Of a DNA stretch of 64,000 nucleotides, positions 23,391-35,000 are shown piece by piece. Every line of letters starts with the position of its first letter. Position 1 is the first letter of the stretch. Where the stretch lies: assembly GCA_963920635.1 (NCBI GenBank), contig OY987299.1, forward strand, positions 70,352,692-70,416,691. Direction: 5' to 3'. The translations under genes were made by a program, and so were the position numbers. Origin of the DNA: Pseudeuparius sepicola. Taxonomy: Eukaryota; Arthropoda; Insecta; Coleoptera; Anthribidae. The notes beneath the pieces are model-generated. The model saw nothing but the letters and a program-made list of their open reading frames with translations, was not told where the DNA came from and searched no databases.

Positions 23391-23393
<3 letters not shown>
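21943..23393. mobile_element. Inner palindromic Tc1/mariner-type element, ~540 bp arms
   Basis: The ends TA-CAGGGTGAGTTTTTTTCGAT and complement, with arms extending to about 22470 and from about 22825 (TGTTACATTTTGTTACCAGC appears inverted at both inner ends). The ~350 bp spacer still encodes a transposase C-terminus, which ties this long-TIR class to an IS630/Tc1/mariner transposase. It is nested inside the element at 21701-23692. The arms could form a ~0.5 kb hairpin if transcribed. Confidence 0.85.
22540..22793 (+). pseudogene. Transposase C-terminal remnant (Tc1/mariner-like)
   Basis: The plus frame from 22540 reads NSWIGGNRPISWPP, a TGA stop, then SPDLSVLDFFLWG, matching the third catalytic Asp region of the transposase at 50518-50862 (RSPDLNSLDYFLWG). 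After a frameshift near 22620 it continues with the helical tail (VYETIVELRAAVLEAIASID, CNICINNNGGSFEQLLK) and a stop at 22791. Everything N-terminal, including the first two catalytic aspartates, is gone. Only this piece remains between the two long inverted repeats, so the element is a deletion derivative. Confidence 0.8.

Positions 23394-23460
<67 letters not shown>
23394..23460. repeat. (TA)n microsatellite
   Basis: About 55 bp of uninterrupted TA followed by TTATATATATAT. It lies at the right insertion edge of the inner palindrome; the left edge has a shorter ATATATAAATATATA version. Expansion probably followed insertion. Confidence 0.9.
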
Positions 23461-23461
<1 letters not shown>

Positions 23462-23905
23462 GTCGTATAGAGATTTCAATTGCCTATCCAAATATGTAAA
23501 AAAGAGTTGGGCTTCAGTTTCAAAAAAAGTGAGGTTAGGTCCGTAACTTTTTTGTTTGATGCTCAATTGTTTTTTTGACAGCAGATTCTGAAAATTTGGA
23601 TAAAATTAGTAAAGAAATGCCTTTTCTCCGATAAACATATCCTAATATTAAGAAAATAAAGGGGGGTGGTACTCTTTGGGGGGTCTCCCTGTACATTTGC
23701 TTAAACTGTTAAACAAGTGGATCCATTAATAAGAAGTGATAGATAGATAGGTAGATAGATAAATAGATAGATAGATAGTTTATTGGTAATATAAATACAG
23801 GGTACTTTTACAAGTCAAAATTTAAGAAACACATAGTACTGTCATTATACAATTTAGAATTAATATAGTAAGAGTTAAAATATAAATTAAAATATTTTAT
23901 TTTAA

Positions 23906-25640
23906 TTAATAACATACAAATGTAGACATGAAGTACTCCTCAAAGGAGTAAAATGCATTGTCCAATAGATATCTTTTTATAGTCATTTTAAATTTGGTGA
24001 TATCCAGATCTGTAATGGTTTTTGGAAGGGCGTTGAAAAATTTTATACCATAATAAGAGGTGCCTGTTCTAGCTCTTTCTAGCCTATGGAACACAGGCAA
24101 CAGATCTGCATTATTTCTTGTCAGGTAATCATGTGTGTTGTTATGATGGTTAAAATTATCAATATGTTGTTTGATGTGTAGCAGACATTGCAGAATGTAG
24201 ATGCATGGGAAAGTCAGTATATTCAGCTCCACAAAGCAACGCCGACAGTCGGCCCGATAATCTATGTCTGCAATCAACCTGACACATTTCCTCTGGAGAC
24301 CAAAAATTCTCCCAGAATTACACGAATGACCGCAAACCAACGCAGCGTTAAGATATGTTAGAACTAAAGTAGCCATGATAAGCTGACAAAATTGTGGTTC
24401 TTGACACTATGTGACAAAAGTTTCTTATGAGATACATTATCCGACATAGTTTCTTTGAGAGACGGAGAACGTGATTACTCCAAGTCAGACCAGGATCAAA
24501 AAATACTCCCAAGAAATTTTATCTCACTACTTGCCGAACCTACCAACCCGGGGTGACAGGGCATAATAATGTCTTTTCTAAGACTGAAATTTATGTTTTG
24601 AGATTTATTTTCATTTAAAGACAGCCTTGGACAGAAACCACTGCTGGAAATTTGTTTTGGAAATAGTGACATTATTGTATAAACTATCTGGGTTTGATGG
24701 ATGATAGCTTATGTAGTGAGTTGTGTCATCGGCAAATAGAATGCTCTGTCCATTGCTAGGTGCGTTTATAAGATCGTTAATATAAATTAGAAAAATTGTA
24801 GGTCCCAATACTGAGCCTTGGGGCACTCCATTCTTCAAACTTGAGGTACTTGATTTATTGCCATTAAGAATCAGAAACTGAGAACGATCAGTAAGGTAGG
24901 ATTCCAGTAGAGAGACTGCATCTTGATGGAAATTATAGAATGAGAGTTTTTTAAAAAAATATTGTGCAAAATGCATTCAAATGATTTGGTGAGGTCCAAA
25001 AAAGTAGCATAAGTGTCGAGATACCGCTCAAAGCCTTCAAGCACGTCGTGGGCAAGTTTATCAGTAGCAAGAACAGTTGACTTTTTCGCGAAATCCGAAC
25101 TGGGCTATAGCAAAAATTTTGCTGTTCTCGAAGTATGTGCACATCTGTACCTTCAATACATATTCAAAAACCTTTGATAAAAGAGGTAGAAGGGAAATAG
25201 GGCGAAAATTAGTGTAATCTTCGGGAGAGCTTTTGCCCTTGAATAATGGTACAACTTTGGCTTGCTTAAAAATATTAGGAAATGTTTTATTAGATATAGC
25301 TAGATTGATGAGTTTAGTAAAAGGAACTATGATTAAATCCTTTACTGTGTTTATTATTTTAAGACTCATATCATAACAGTCTTTACTGTTACTGTTTTTC
25401 AAGTTAGATATGGCATGTCTAATGTCATTAAATGAAATCTGATGGAACTGAAAGACACCAGTGGATTGACTTTGTTGAAGATAGTCAGAAAACAGTTTGG
25501 AGCCCTGAGGAAGTCCATCAATTATATTTTCGGCAATGGAGGTAAAAAAGTGTTAAAAGAATCTGCATACAAAGAATCAGGAGTGCAGTTGTTGGTAGTT
25601 TTATTTTTGATAAGCTTCCACATGGCTGACTGAGCACTGG
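23906..25640 (-). pseudogene. LINE reverse transcriptase (endonuclease deleted)
   Basis: RT blocks in order on the minus strand: QAKVVPLFKGKSSPEDYTNF then RPISLLPLLSKVFEYVL (25402 frame), IAQFGFREK, a frameshifted thumb linker near 25060-24980, then GVPQGSVLGPTIFLIYINDL and LFADDTTHYISY (24976 frame, catalytic FADD intact). A stop ends that frame at 24611. The C-terminal domain (24376-23906) has LQRKCVRLIADIDYRADCRR and TSYYGIKFFNALP. Upstream sequence encodes SAMWKLIKN-type RT leader residues directly behind ORF1. Confidence 0.8.
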
Positions 25641-26617
25641 TGGCTCCCCGTATGAAATCCAAAATATCCAAGAGTGATTGTTTTTTTTTTGGCCACCCTC
25701 AGGGCACAATCCCCATTTCTTGTACCATTTTTGGGAGTTAGACAAGCCTCACTTGTTGGTAATTTCACTATATTCTTCTTCTTGTAGGACACTGTTTTCC
25801 ATTCCATAGTCGAGCCGCGATCTAGATCAGGGCCTGTGTTGTCACAATATTCTGTTGCCTCATTGGGTAATTCTACCAAACAAGGTGTTATTTGGGGAGT
25901 AGGTAGGTTAATAACATCATTCATAATTTGTCTCTGTCTAGAGAAACAATTTCCAGAGATTGGGTTTGAGTTTTCTTCATTTGATATTTTGGATGACCCT
26001 GTAGATATCTGTCGTTCCTTAAAAATCTTTTGGTTCATGTTTTTTAAGGCGATTGATGTAGAGGCTTTGTTTACAGTTTTTTTTTTGTACTTTTTTCATT
26101 CTTCAATGTCACTGTATTTTTATTTGCGTTTATGGTGTTCGCAAGGATATCCCTAATTTCCTCCTTAAATTCGGAGAATAAACCCCTCACACAGGTCCCA
26201 ATAGATGACTCAAGAACCTGCTGGTCAACACCAGCAAAGCCAGATGATAATGGTTGAGCTTGTGAGTCTTTGTAGAAGTGTAGTTTTTCTTCTAAGTTTT
26301 CAACTTTAAGTTGCAACTGCTTTATTTCTTTCTTCAAACTTTTGTTTGCCATTTTAAGCTGGTCATTTCCCAGTAACAGTTTGTCTAGATTGTTTTTTCC
26401 TAATAATACATGGAACATCAAGTTTCTTCTGCGTTTTTTGATTATGTTGGTTTTTGACTTGTCCTGAGGTTTTATAATTACCACAACAACCAGCTCTTGC
26501 AAAGCAACTATTGTGGAAAACCTTGTTACCCTTTTCACAGATTATTGACTTTTTCACTGTATTACTTTTGCAATAATTGCAAAGCTCTTTGGAAGCTACA
26601 TTGTTAGTGCCAGTCAT
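25620..26617 (-). pseudogene. LINE ORF1 with zinc finger and coiled coil
   Basis: The frame from 26617 starts MTGTNNVASKELC and has a PHD-like finger (CNYCKSNTVKKSIICEKGN, FHNSC). It shifts near 26500-26400 into a second frame with a long coiled coil (KMANKSLKKEIKQLQLKVEN). A third frame (26038-25620) is rich in polar residues and ends near FGFHTGSHQCSVSHVEAYQK, which already overlaps RT-type sequence. The role is presumed to be RNA binding and chaperoning, as for ORF1 proteins of this group. Confidence 0.7.
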
Positions 26618-26668
26618 CTTGCTTGTTTTTTTTTGTGAATTTAATTAACCCAGTTGTGAAATACATAT

Positions 26669-26776
26669 TATTATTATTATCGACTTAGCCAAAAGGCGTT
26701 CGTACTCCCTCTACGGGGAACATTCACTCAGTCCCGGGTATCCCGGATACCATAAGGATCTGGCTCGGACGAGATG
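26669..26776 (-). mobile_element. R4/Dong fragment d, 3' UTR only
   Basis: A ~108 bp copy of the conserved R4 3' end (CTCGTCCGAGCCAGATCC ... CCTTTTGGCTAAGTCGA on the minus strand) followed by TAA repeats at its 3' end. A strongly 5'-truncated insertion in the same TAA context as the longer copies. It separates the LINE at 23731-26645 from the LINE starting near 26777. Confidence 0.85.
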
Positions 26777-27682
26777 ATCAGTGGTGTATAGTGGTTGGTA
26801 GTAGTGATCTAATGCAGTATTCAGTCAATGTTAAATAACATCTTTTGATGTCTTAAAACTAAAGGAGAATAAATAGCATATATAAAAAACTCAGCCCATG
26901 AAAACTAAATCAGTTACACAGTGGCCCTAAATTATAAGATGGATACCTGTAATAAATGTAAAAAGACTTTGGATAGTGGTCTAATCTTGTGATAGCTGCA
27001 AAATATATCTTTGCACTGAGTACAGCAGTTTAACTGCCTCAGAGATTAAATGCCTTCAACTAAAGACCAAACGTAAATTAAAGTTCTTATGTGAAGATTG
27101 TGAAAGTGGTCTCTACAGGGTGATTCAAGACTATGCGGCTCCCTTTCAGGGGCGTAATTTACTCGTTAAAATAAGACGAAAAGTTCATATCAACATGGGT
27201 CCAAAAACGCTTCGTTACGAAGATACAGGGTGATTAAGCTTTCAAAAAATATCGATTTTTGTTTACACCTTCCAAACCAATAAGAATATTTAAACCAAAC
27301 TTATTACACAATAATACCCTCATAGGGTGACATAACACATGTTAATATCAGGTCTCCAAAGTAACCAGTGGCGGAGGTATGGGTAATCAGTACCATTAAT
27401 TAAACAAAAAAAAATAGTGCGGCCCTGTACAATACAAAAATTTATTATCTTGTTGAATAAACAATAAAATATGGAACAAAAAATGTCTCTTTCATTTTTT
27501 TCATATCTCTCTCCCTTTCGCGGAAAATTGGAGTTTTTCCTATTTCTCATCTTTTTGGACTCTACTTTACTTTGAAGTAACTATTATTTTAAGTAAACAA
27601 ATGGAATTGCAGTAGGAGTAGGTAATTTTTGATACTAGAAAGGCGCTAAGGCACAAAATAATAATAATAATAATAATAATAG

Positions 27683-30600
27683 CAACACGAACATCTACAG
27701 CATGGGAGCCAAACGAGAACTAGGGTTCCACCCACCGAAGGTGCTGCGCGGGAACTTCAGCCAGCGTTCACTCAGGCGGGATTGCAACGACGACGCATGA
27801 AATGGACTGGGTCCATGAATGAATCGATAATGCGTATTTTTTACAGGGTGTCAAACTTAGGACAAGAGATGATCGGCTACCAACAACAACTGCATGCCGA
27901 GTTCTGCAGGGAGTTTCCACATATGCAAGTGTCTGAACAAAGAGTGTCAGATCAGTATCGAACTATTCTAAGAAATAACCGAATTCCAGAAACGCGACTT
28001 AACGCTATAAAACGGGAAGTTGAGCTAGAGGTCCATGGCGAACACATAGACATAGACAACAACAACGGGGAAATTCAAGTGCCTGGACCACAACAAGAAG
28101 CCGGAACGGCAGAGCGAACAACTGAGAATCGGGAAATTTAAGTGCCTGGACCACAACAAGAAGCCGAGACGGCGGGACGAATAACTGAGAATCGGGAATC
28201 AGTTAACGGAGAACACTTTGAAAGCCTAGACACACAGCTGAGAAGGGCGGTATTGCGATACGAAGGCACAGACCCACTGAGCAGACCACCGCTACCAAGA
28301 TTGAATTCTTCCAGGAAGCTTGCAATCATGCTCGATATTATGAACACCAGAATTTTACCCAACTATGTTTCAGTAACACCAACATTAGAACATATGCACA
28401 TGTTAATCTACTGTGCCGCAACGGCTATCATCACTGCAATGGGAGCCAAGATCCGGACGGCTCAAGAGTTAAATCGTGCAAGACCAGAACCATTAATGGC
28501 TCAATGGGAGATGCGACTAAATCGGAAGATCGAGAGTCTCCATAAAGACATAGGACAAGTAACGGAATATATCAGAGGAGTTAGAACTAGAAAGATCCAG
28601 AGGGCGGTGCAGGCAATAATGAGCCGCACCCAAATGCATTCTCAGCGTGACCCTGCGAACATCACTGCTCAACAATGTCTTGATACATTAAAACAAAAAC
28701 TTTCTGTTTTCGCAGGGCGTCTGAGGAGATACAAGGCTAGTAACAACAGGAAACGAGACAACAAACTTTTTGAACGATCAGAAAAAGTTTTCTACCGTAC
28801 TTTGAATTCTAGCGCCGATGCCACAAATACGAGTTACCCTAGCAGAGAACAGGTCGACGGTTTCTGGAGAAATCAGCTTGCCACACCAGGTCCATGCAAT
28901 GTCAGTGCAAGCTGGATTAGTGAAGAACGCGAGATGGGCCGGAACTATAGCCAGATGCAACACGAGCAATTCACAACCGATGAGGTCTCCAATGTCATCA
29001 AGAATTCCCACAACTGGAAGGCACCAGGTCCAGATCATCTACAAAATTATTGGATTAAGAAGTTGTGGTGCACGCATGAACAAATAACTACCTTAATTAA
29101 TGAAGTCTTGCTCGATCCTCTGAAAATGCCATTGTTTCTTACAGAGGGTGCCACCTACTTGTTACCAAAAGACCAGCGGAATACGGATAACCCTGCCAAG
29201 TACCGCCCAATAACCTGCTTGCCTACGCTGTACAAGATAATCACTTCTTGCCTTACACAGCGAATATATGCTCACTGCGAGCGGAACAACATCATGGCAA
29301 TGCAGCAGAAGGGCTGCGCGAAGGGTGCAATGGGATGCAAAGAGCAACTCATCATAGACTCTGCCATCTGCAACCAGGCTCATTCCAAGCAACGAGACCT
29401 CTATATGGCTTATGTGAACTACAAAAAAGCATTTGATTCCGTACCTCACGACTGGCTAACAGGTATCTTAAAGCTGTATAAAATAGATCATCATACAGTT
29501 TACTTTTTAGAACACGTTATGGCAACCTGGCGCACTAAGATACAACTCAGAACCGCAAGCAGCAACATCGAGACCGACATAATCAACATCCGAAGAGGGA
29601 TTTTCCAAGGAGATTCACTCAGTCCACTGTGGTTCTGCATGGCGATGAACCCTCTATCACATCGGTTGAACTCTACAAAATACGGCTTCGCTATCAAAAG
29701 CAACAACGCAGAAGCGATCAAGTTGAATCACTTATTATATATGGATGATTTAAAACTGATCGCCGCAACCAAAAACCAACTAACGCAAATGCTTAAAATT
29801 GTAGAGGAGTTCTCCAGGTACATCGGAATGCTGTTTGGACTGGACAAGTGCCGCACCCTTAATATCATCCGGGGAAAGCTCGAACAAAGCGCACACGAGA
29901 TGCAGGACGGCCAGGAGATCGAAGCAATGAGCATGGGAGATACATACAAGTATTTCGGGATGAAACAAGCTCAAAGGATAGACCATCGAACAATGAAGAT
30001 CGATTTAAGGAATGAATTCATCAAGAGAGTAAGACAAGTAGTGCGAACTGATCTTAACAGCAGGAATTTGTTTAAGGCCCTGAACACGTATGCGTGCTCT
30101 GTACTCAGCTATTCGTTTGAAATAGTGAATTGGACCAACACGGACATCAAAAACCTGCAGCGAAAAGTTAGGACACTACTGACAAAAGCTCATAAACATC
30201 ATCCCCGTAGCGCCGTAGAAAGAACAACTCTGCCACGTCAACTAGGAGGAAGAGGATTGGCAGACCTCAACAAGCAATTGGACCAACAAATATTAAATCT
30301 GCGTAATTATTTCCACAGGCAGGCCAACAGCTCCACACTACATAAGGCTATATGCGGAGCAGACGTCTCAACACCGCTACGTCTGAGGGAACACGAGCAA
30401 CAAAATCACCACCGAACTGACAATGATAAACTACAGATGTGGTTGGAGAAGCCGCTGCACGGGAGGCATCCTAATGAAATTAACCAGTAACATGTCGACA
30501 AGTTAGCGTCGAACTATTGGCTGACCTCGGGACAAATGTTCCCCGAGACTGAAGGTTTCCTACTGGCCATACAAGATCAGGTTATACCAACTCGCAACTA

Positions 30601-31357
30601 CCTAAAATTCATTGTAGGAGATGCATCGGTAGTGGACGACAGATGCCAAACTTCAGAAACAATCCAGCACATAACAGGAGGATGTCAGATGTTCGCATCA
30701 ACGGAATATAAGGAACAACACGATTCGGTTGCCAAGATCTTGCACCAGGAACTGGCGGAAAAACTGCTGCTTGTGCAGGCAGAGAGGGTCCCATATTACA
30801 GCTACACACCGGAGCCTGTTCTTGAGAACAGCAACTACAAGATGTACTGGGATCGTACAGTTCTGACAGATCAACGAGTTGCCCATAACAGACCGGACCT
30901 TATAATAGTTGATAAAATTTCTAGGAAGACAACTCTGATTGATGTGGCCATCCCGAACAACAACAACCTGCGTGTGAAGCAAGTCGAGAAGATCGCGAAG
31001 TACAGAGACTTAGAAGAACGAATTAGAAGGCAATGGGAAATGGAAAACGTCAAGACGATTCCAATTATCGTGTCAACAACTGGTGTTATACCAAAAAGTT
31101 TTCTGAGAAACATGAAAGAGCTGGATCAAACTGATAGTCTTTACAGGTCCATGCAGAAAGCGGTACTACTTGCGACAGCCCGAACCGTCAGGAAATTCAT
31201 GGGGAATGCAGGAACGTCCGACAACATCAATGTCACCTAAGGCCCGATAACATGGCAAGGGTCTCATCCGAGCCAGATCCTTATGGTATCCGGGATACCC
31301 GGGATCTGAGTGAATGTTCCCCGTAGAGGGAGTGCGAATGCCTTTTGGCTAAGTCGA
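27683..31357 (+). mobile_element. R4/Dong-type retrotransposon copy c, almost full length
   Basis: Flanked by (AAT)n at 27657-27681 and (TAA)n at 31358-31375, so inserted into a TAA repeat, the known Dong preference. Compared with the copy ending at 42879 it lacks about 110 bp of the 5' end. It ends with the shared 3' UTR GGCTAAGTCGAT. A single long frame (27782-31240) is broken by two in-frame stops. It sits within the TIR element at 27116-31511. Confidence 0.9.
27782..31240 (+). pseudogene. R4/Dong ORF: RT plus restriction-like endonuclease, two stops
   Basis: One frame of about 1,150 codons that reverse-transcribes and integrates the element RNA. N-terminal region (RRRMKWTGSMNESIMRIFYR), then RT with HNWKAPGPDHLQNYW, AKYRPITCLPTLYK, AYVNYKKAFDSVPHDWL, RRGIFQGDSLSPLWF and YMDDLKL (intact). 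The C-terminal domain has a Cys/His motif (SETIQHITGGC) and the nuclease motif RPDLIIVDKISRKTTLIDVA. Stops: TAA at 28139-28141, in the second unit of a 63 bp tandem duplication (28070-28199), and TAA at 30488-30490 (GAA in the sister copy). A 9 nt deletion removes part of the Cys motif near 30645. Confidence 0.9.
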
Positions 31358-32059
31358 TATAATAATAATAATAATAATATTTTGAAAGATTAATCACCCT
31401 GTATATTCGTAACGAAGCGTTTTTGGACCCATGTTGATATGAACTTTTCGTCTTATTTTAATGAGTAAATTACGCCCCTGAAAGGGTGCCGCATAGTTTT
31501 GAATCACCCTGTATAAGGTCCCTACATTAATAAAGGAAGTTGCTGAACTTAAGGAATGCATCAATAAAATACTACTAAAGGATAACCGCTCGGATGAGTC
31601 AAATAACGCTATGTCATGAACATTGGACATGGGAGATATTATATCAGAAGTATTTGACCGTCAATCCAGGGCGTCGAATATAATTATTTTCAATGTTAAC
31701 GAGTCCCACAAGAATACGCAGATGAATCGTCAAAATGAAGATAAACTAGCTGTTGAAAATATACTTAAAGACTACAATATCAATAAAACTAATCTGAAGC
31801 TTTTCCGACTGGGTAAATTTGATGATAACAAATCACGACCAACCAAAAACAGATCAGATAAGTTTTCTGAAATAATTATAGCATCTGATCATACTAAGGC
31901 ACAGCAAAATTACTTTAAGAAAATTAAAACTGAATTGGATAATTTGATTAGTCAGGGGGATAATTCAAAGACTATCAAGTTTATAAACAATAAACCCACG
32001 ATTGTAAAAAAAATGAATAATGTTAAAAACAATTTAAAAAACCAATAGAATCCCCTGAC

Positions 32060-35000
32060 ATATTATATAACATTGATATACTTTATTTTAATGCCCAAAG
32101 TTTGCTCAATAAAATAGAACTGGTCATAATAAGTTACAATCCTAAAATAGTGTTAGTTAGTGAGGCTAGAATTACTGATGATATAGAAGATTCAGAAATT
32201 GCTCTGGATGGTTGTAGATTGATTAGATGCAATTCTACTAGTTCGCATACAGGAGGCATTGTTATTTATGTTAAGGATAATCTTAATTTTTCTAGGAGTA
32301 AAAGTTGTATTGTTGAGGGAAATTTCTGGTGTAAGTTTGTTACTGTATTGATTGGTTCATATAAATGGTCAGTTGGATGTATATATCGCTCACCATCAGG
32401 GTCTGATGCCATGTTTTTGGATAACCTTTCAGATATATTTGATAGGTTTTTTTTAGATGATAAGCTGATAAGCGATGTGTATTGGTCGGGGACTTCAATT
32501 TTGACCTTTGTGTGGACAGCTTTTATACTCGCAAAATGAAAGCATTGTTTCTCCAATATGGAGTTGCTCAGTTGATTACTCAACCAACGCGTGTTACGGT
32601 GGATAGTGAGACTTTAATTGACTATGTGCTTGTTAATAATGACTTTGCAGGGGCAGCTGTACATCCTACACCTAAAGTAAGTGATCACTCAATAATTTCT
32701 GTGTGTCTTGGAAAGCCAAGTAAAAATGAAGATACAAGAATCAGGATGTTAGATAGGATTACATTAGATTTAATTTCTTGTGATTCGAATTTGGGCTCAA
32801 ATGATGTTAATGTCATTTATGATTAAGTTTGAGTTCCAAGGACAAATAGAGATGAGTCATGGTCTCTTACAAATTGTCAATAATTTTAACAGATACTTTG
32901 TTGCTAGTATTGAGGGGATAGTTGACAGTATTGGCCAGTCTACATCTCTCATTTCGTGAATTGTAATTTGTATCCTTGTTTTTCAAGTTTCAAACCATTG
33001 TGTCTTGATGATCTGCAGGGTATTATACTGTCTTTAGATAATAGATGTAGTGCTCATGATGTTCTTAATTCAAAAATGTTAAAACATGTATTTCAAACGT
33101 GTGGTCACGTTTTGCTTAATCTTGTAAATACCTCGCTTAAAACATCAAAGTTTCCGGAACCTTTGAAAACGAGTAACGTAGTTCCTATCCCTAAGGTTGG
33201 TAGCACAGTTGAAGCAAGTGAATTTAGGCCAGTTAATACTTTACCATCAATTGAAAAAGTGATTGAAATGGCTGTTTACAGTCAAATTCTTGAACATGTA
33301 GAAAACAATGAAATTCTGATTGTTAACCAATCTGGATTTCATAAGAAATATTCATGAGAAGCAGCACTTCAATTAGCCTTGTGTACTTTTAAGAGGGAAT
33401 TGAGTAATAAGAAGTATATAGTGATCGTTTTCTTGGATCTGAGGAGAGCATTCGAGACTCTAAATAGGTGCATATTGTTGGATAAGCTATGGGGATATGG
33501 TTTGTCTGGTTCATGGATTGTTTTAATAGTAGAAAACAGCGAGTAAGATTACAAGACATTAAATCTGATGAAATTGATATTAATTTAGGGGTACCCCAAG
33601 GGGGTGTACTGGGACCTCTTCTGTTCATCTCATACTTGAATGATATAAAGTTGTTTATTGATTGTTATAACCAAAATGGTTATGTTTGAGCGCCAGAAGC
33701 TTGAACTATTTAATGGTTAAATAAAAAACACATTTTCCAATTTACAATTTATTACAAGTTTAAATTTGCAGTAAAAGTACAACTGAGTAAGTTATTATTT
33801 ACAATAAGATCAAATGTGCAATAGCAACTTACAGCTTAAGTTGACAAAAGAGTGGTTATATTCGACTAAAGCAAAATGCAAAATCAGAGACGTTCGTTAA
33901 TACGAGAGCACTGTCTTTATTTTAAAAAAAGTTCACCCGAGAGGTTAAAGATCATTCGCGAGCACTTGAAAGATTTGGACTACTTTACAGAGTACCTCGA
34001 AACCTTCCAGCCAAAGCTAAGCATTTGCCACCTCTGGGCCAAGCTTCTTTTGATGCGACCTGGACCTTTGCGCCAAACTTCTTTCGATACAACCTCGGCT
34101 AGGCCTCGAGACTCATGTTTGGGTCGTGTGGTTTCTAAGCTGGTGCTAGACGGTGTGCAAAATACTCTCAAAGTGTTGTAGGGTTGGGGTACGGTCACTT
34201 ATACAGTTGTTGACTCGCTCCTGTGCCTCGTGTGCTCACATGCAAAAGAAATTACACAAAACAGTCTCTGTTAAGTGCCTACTGCAGACGAATCGTCGAC
34301 GCCTTTATAATTACTCGTTATATTTCGTGAGGGTAGAAAAGGTTGAAAATAAATTAAATCTGTACAAATTTTCCAAACAAATTTGGCAAACCTTAACTAA
34401 CAACCCAAAGATAGATTACTTAAAGCATATAACCTTGGATTATTGAACCCTGAATCTGACTAGGAAACAAATTTAAAATGACTATACAAAATGATCAATT
34501 ATCTCGACTACACTTGACAATACTACATATATTTATATTTATTTTTTTATACAATATTTAGAAAATAAATGGTAACATTAATAAAATACAAAAGGTTTTG
34601 CAACTTCCCGATTTCACCTCTTGGCAAAATGCAAAACAATAGCCCTGTAAGCTACGTAAAATAAGAAAACTTGTCGTGAGGTCTACATCTCGTCAAACAA
34701 CTTAAGTGTTGGGTATAGAATGATTCTGTGCAAAACGTGATCTAATATGAACCTAATATAATTTAAATAACCAAAGGTTGGCTACGACCCATCACGTGAA
34801 GTCCACAAACAAGGGAAACAGATTCCGAATGAGATGGCTACAGCAAAGTCGACAAGAGTCGGATACAGATAAAATCAGCAATCTAAGTAGCTAACTCACC
34901 TGGAATACTGCCTTCTGTAACTCCCTGTGGTCCTCACGCTGTTGGTCGCTGATTGAACCTGATAGATGTGGGAAAAACCCTCCACGACTTGTCCACAAGG

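Larger units (their letters stand above)
21701..23692. mobile_element. Outer palindromic TIR element, ~240 bp arms
   Basis: The ends TA-CAGGGTGACCCCCCAAAGAG and its complement (23670-23692) are inverted over about 240 bp per side (left to ~21940, right from ~23455), including TTTTGTTTGATGCTCAATTG on the right arm. TA flanks both ends. The centre is occupied by a second TIR element at 21943-23393 inserted in a TA-rich stretch. No coding capacity of its own is visible. Confidence 0.85.
23731..26645 (-). mobile_element. CR1/Jockey-type LINE lacking its endonuclease
   Basis: Minus-strand element with a very short leader, ORF1 (26617-25640), RT (25640-23906), a 3' UTR and a tail of ATCT repeats (23735-23780) after AATAAACT. 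ORF1 runs into the RT fingers near 25640-25620 with no endonuclease between them. It also has internal frameshifts and a break between 24611 and 24376. An R4 3' fragment abuts its 5' side. Confidence 0.82.
27116..31511. mobile_element. TIR element (CAGGGTGATTCAA ends) containing an R4 insertion
   Basis: The ends TA-CAGGGTGATTCAAGACTAT and its complement (31495-31511) are inverted over ~130 bp, including GGCGTAATTT..GTTAAAATAAGACG and TTCATATCAACATGGGTCC. It has inner repeated CAGGGTGATTAA-type ends at 27225 and 31395. Without the R4 copy the element would be about 0.7 kb. Internal 27250-27655 has no coding signal. Right and left TA duplications are present. Confidence 0.85.
26939..32048 (+). 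pseudogene. LINE ORF1 (PHD-like finger, coiled coil), interrupted by a TIR element
   Basis: ATG at 26939. The first residues MDTCNKCKKTLDSGLIL stop early (TGA near 26990) but continue in another frame with CKIYLC and LKFLCEDCESG, completing a PHD-like finger. The TIR element interrupts at 27116. After it come the coiled coil (VAELKECINKILLKD) and the frame 31623-32048, containing SRASNIIIFNVNES and FRLGKFDDNKSRP, a fold like that of ORF1 RNA-recognition regions. Stop at 32048. Confidence 0.75.

Noticed and set aside
27368..27400. CAGTGGCGGAGG as the end of a hAT element
   Set aside because: No complementary end or 8 bp duplication was found before the R4 insertion or in the right part of the TIR element.
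33876..34181. Open frame of 101 codons as a gene
   Set aside because: It lies within the solo LTR, shows no family resemblance and is not preserved in the sister LTRs.
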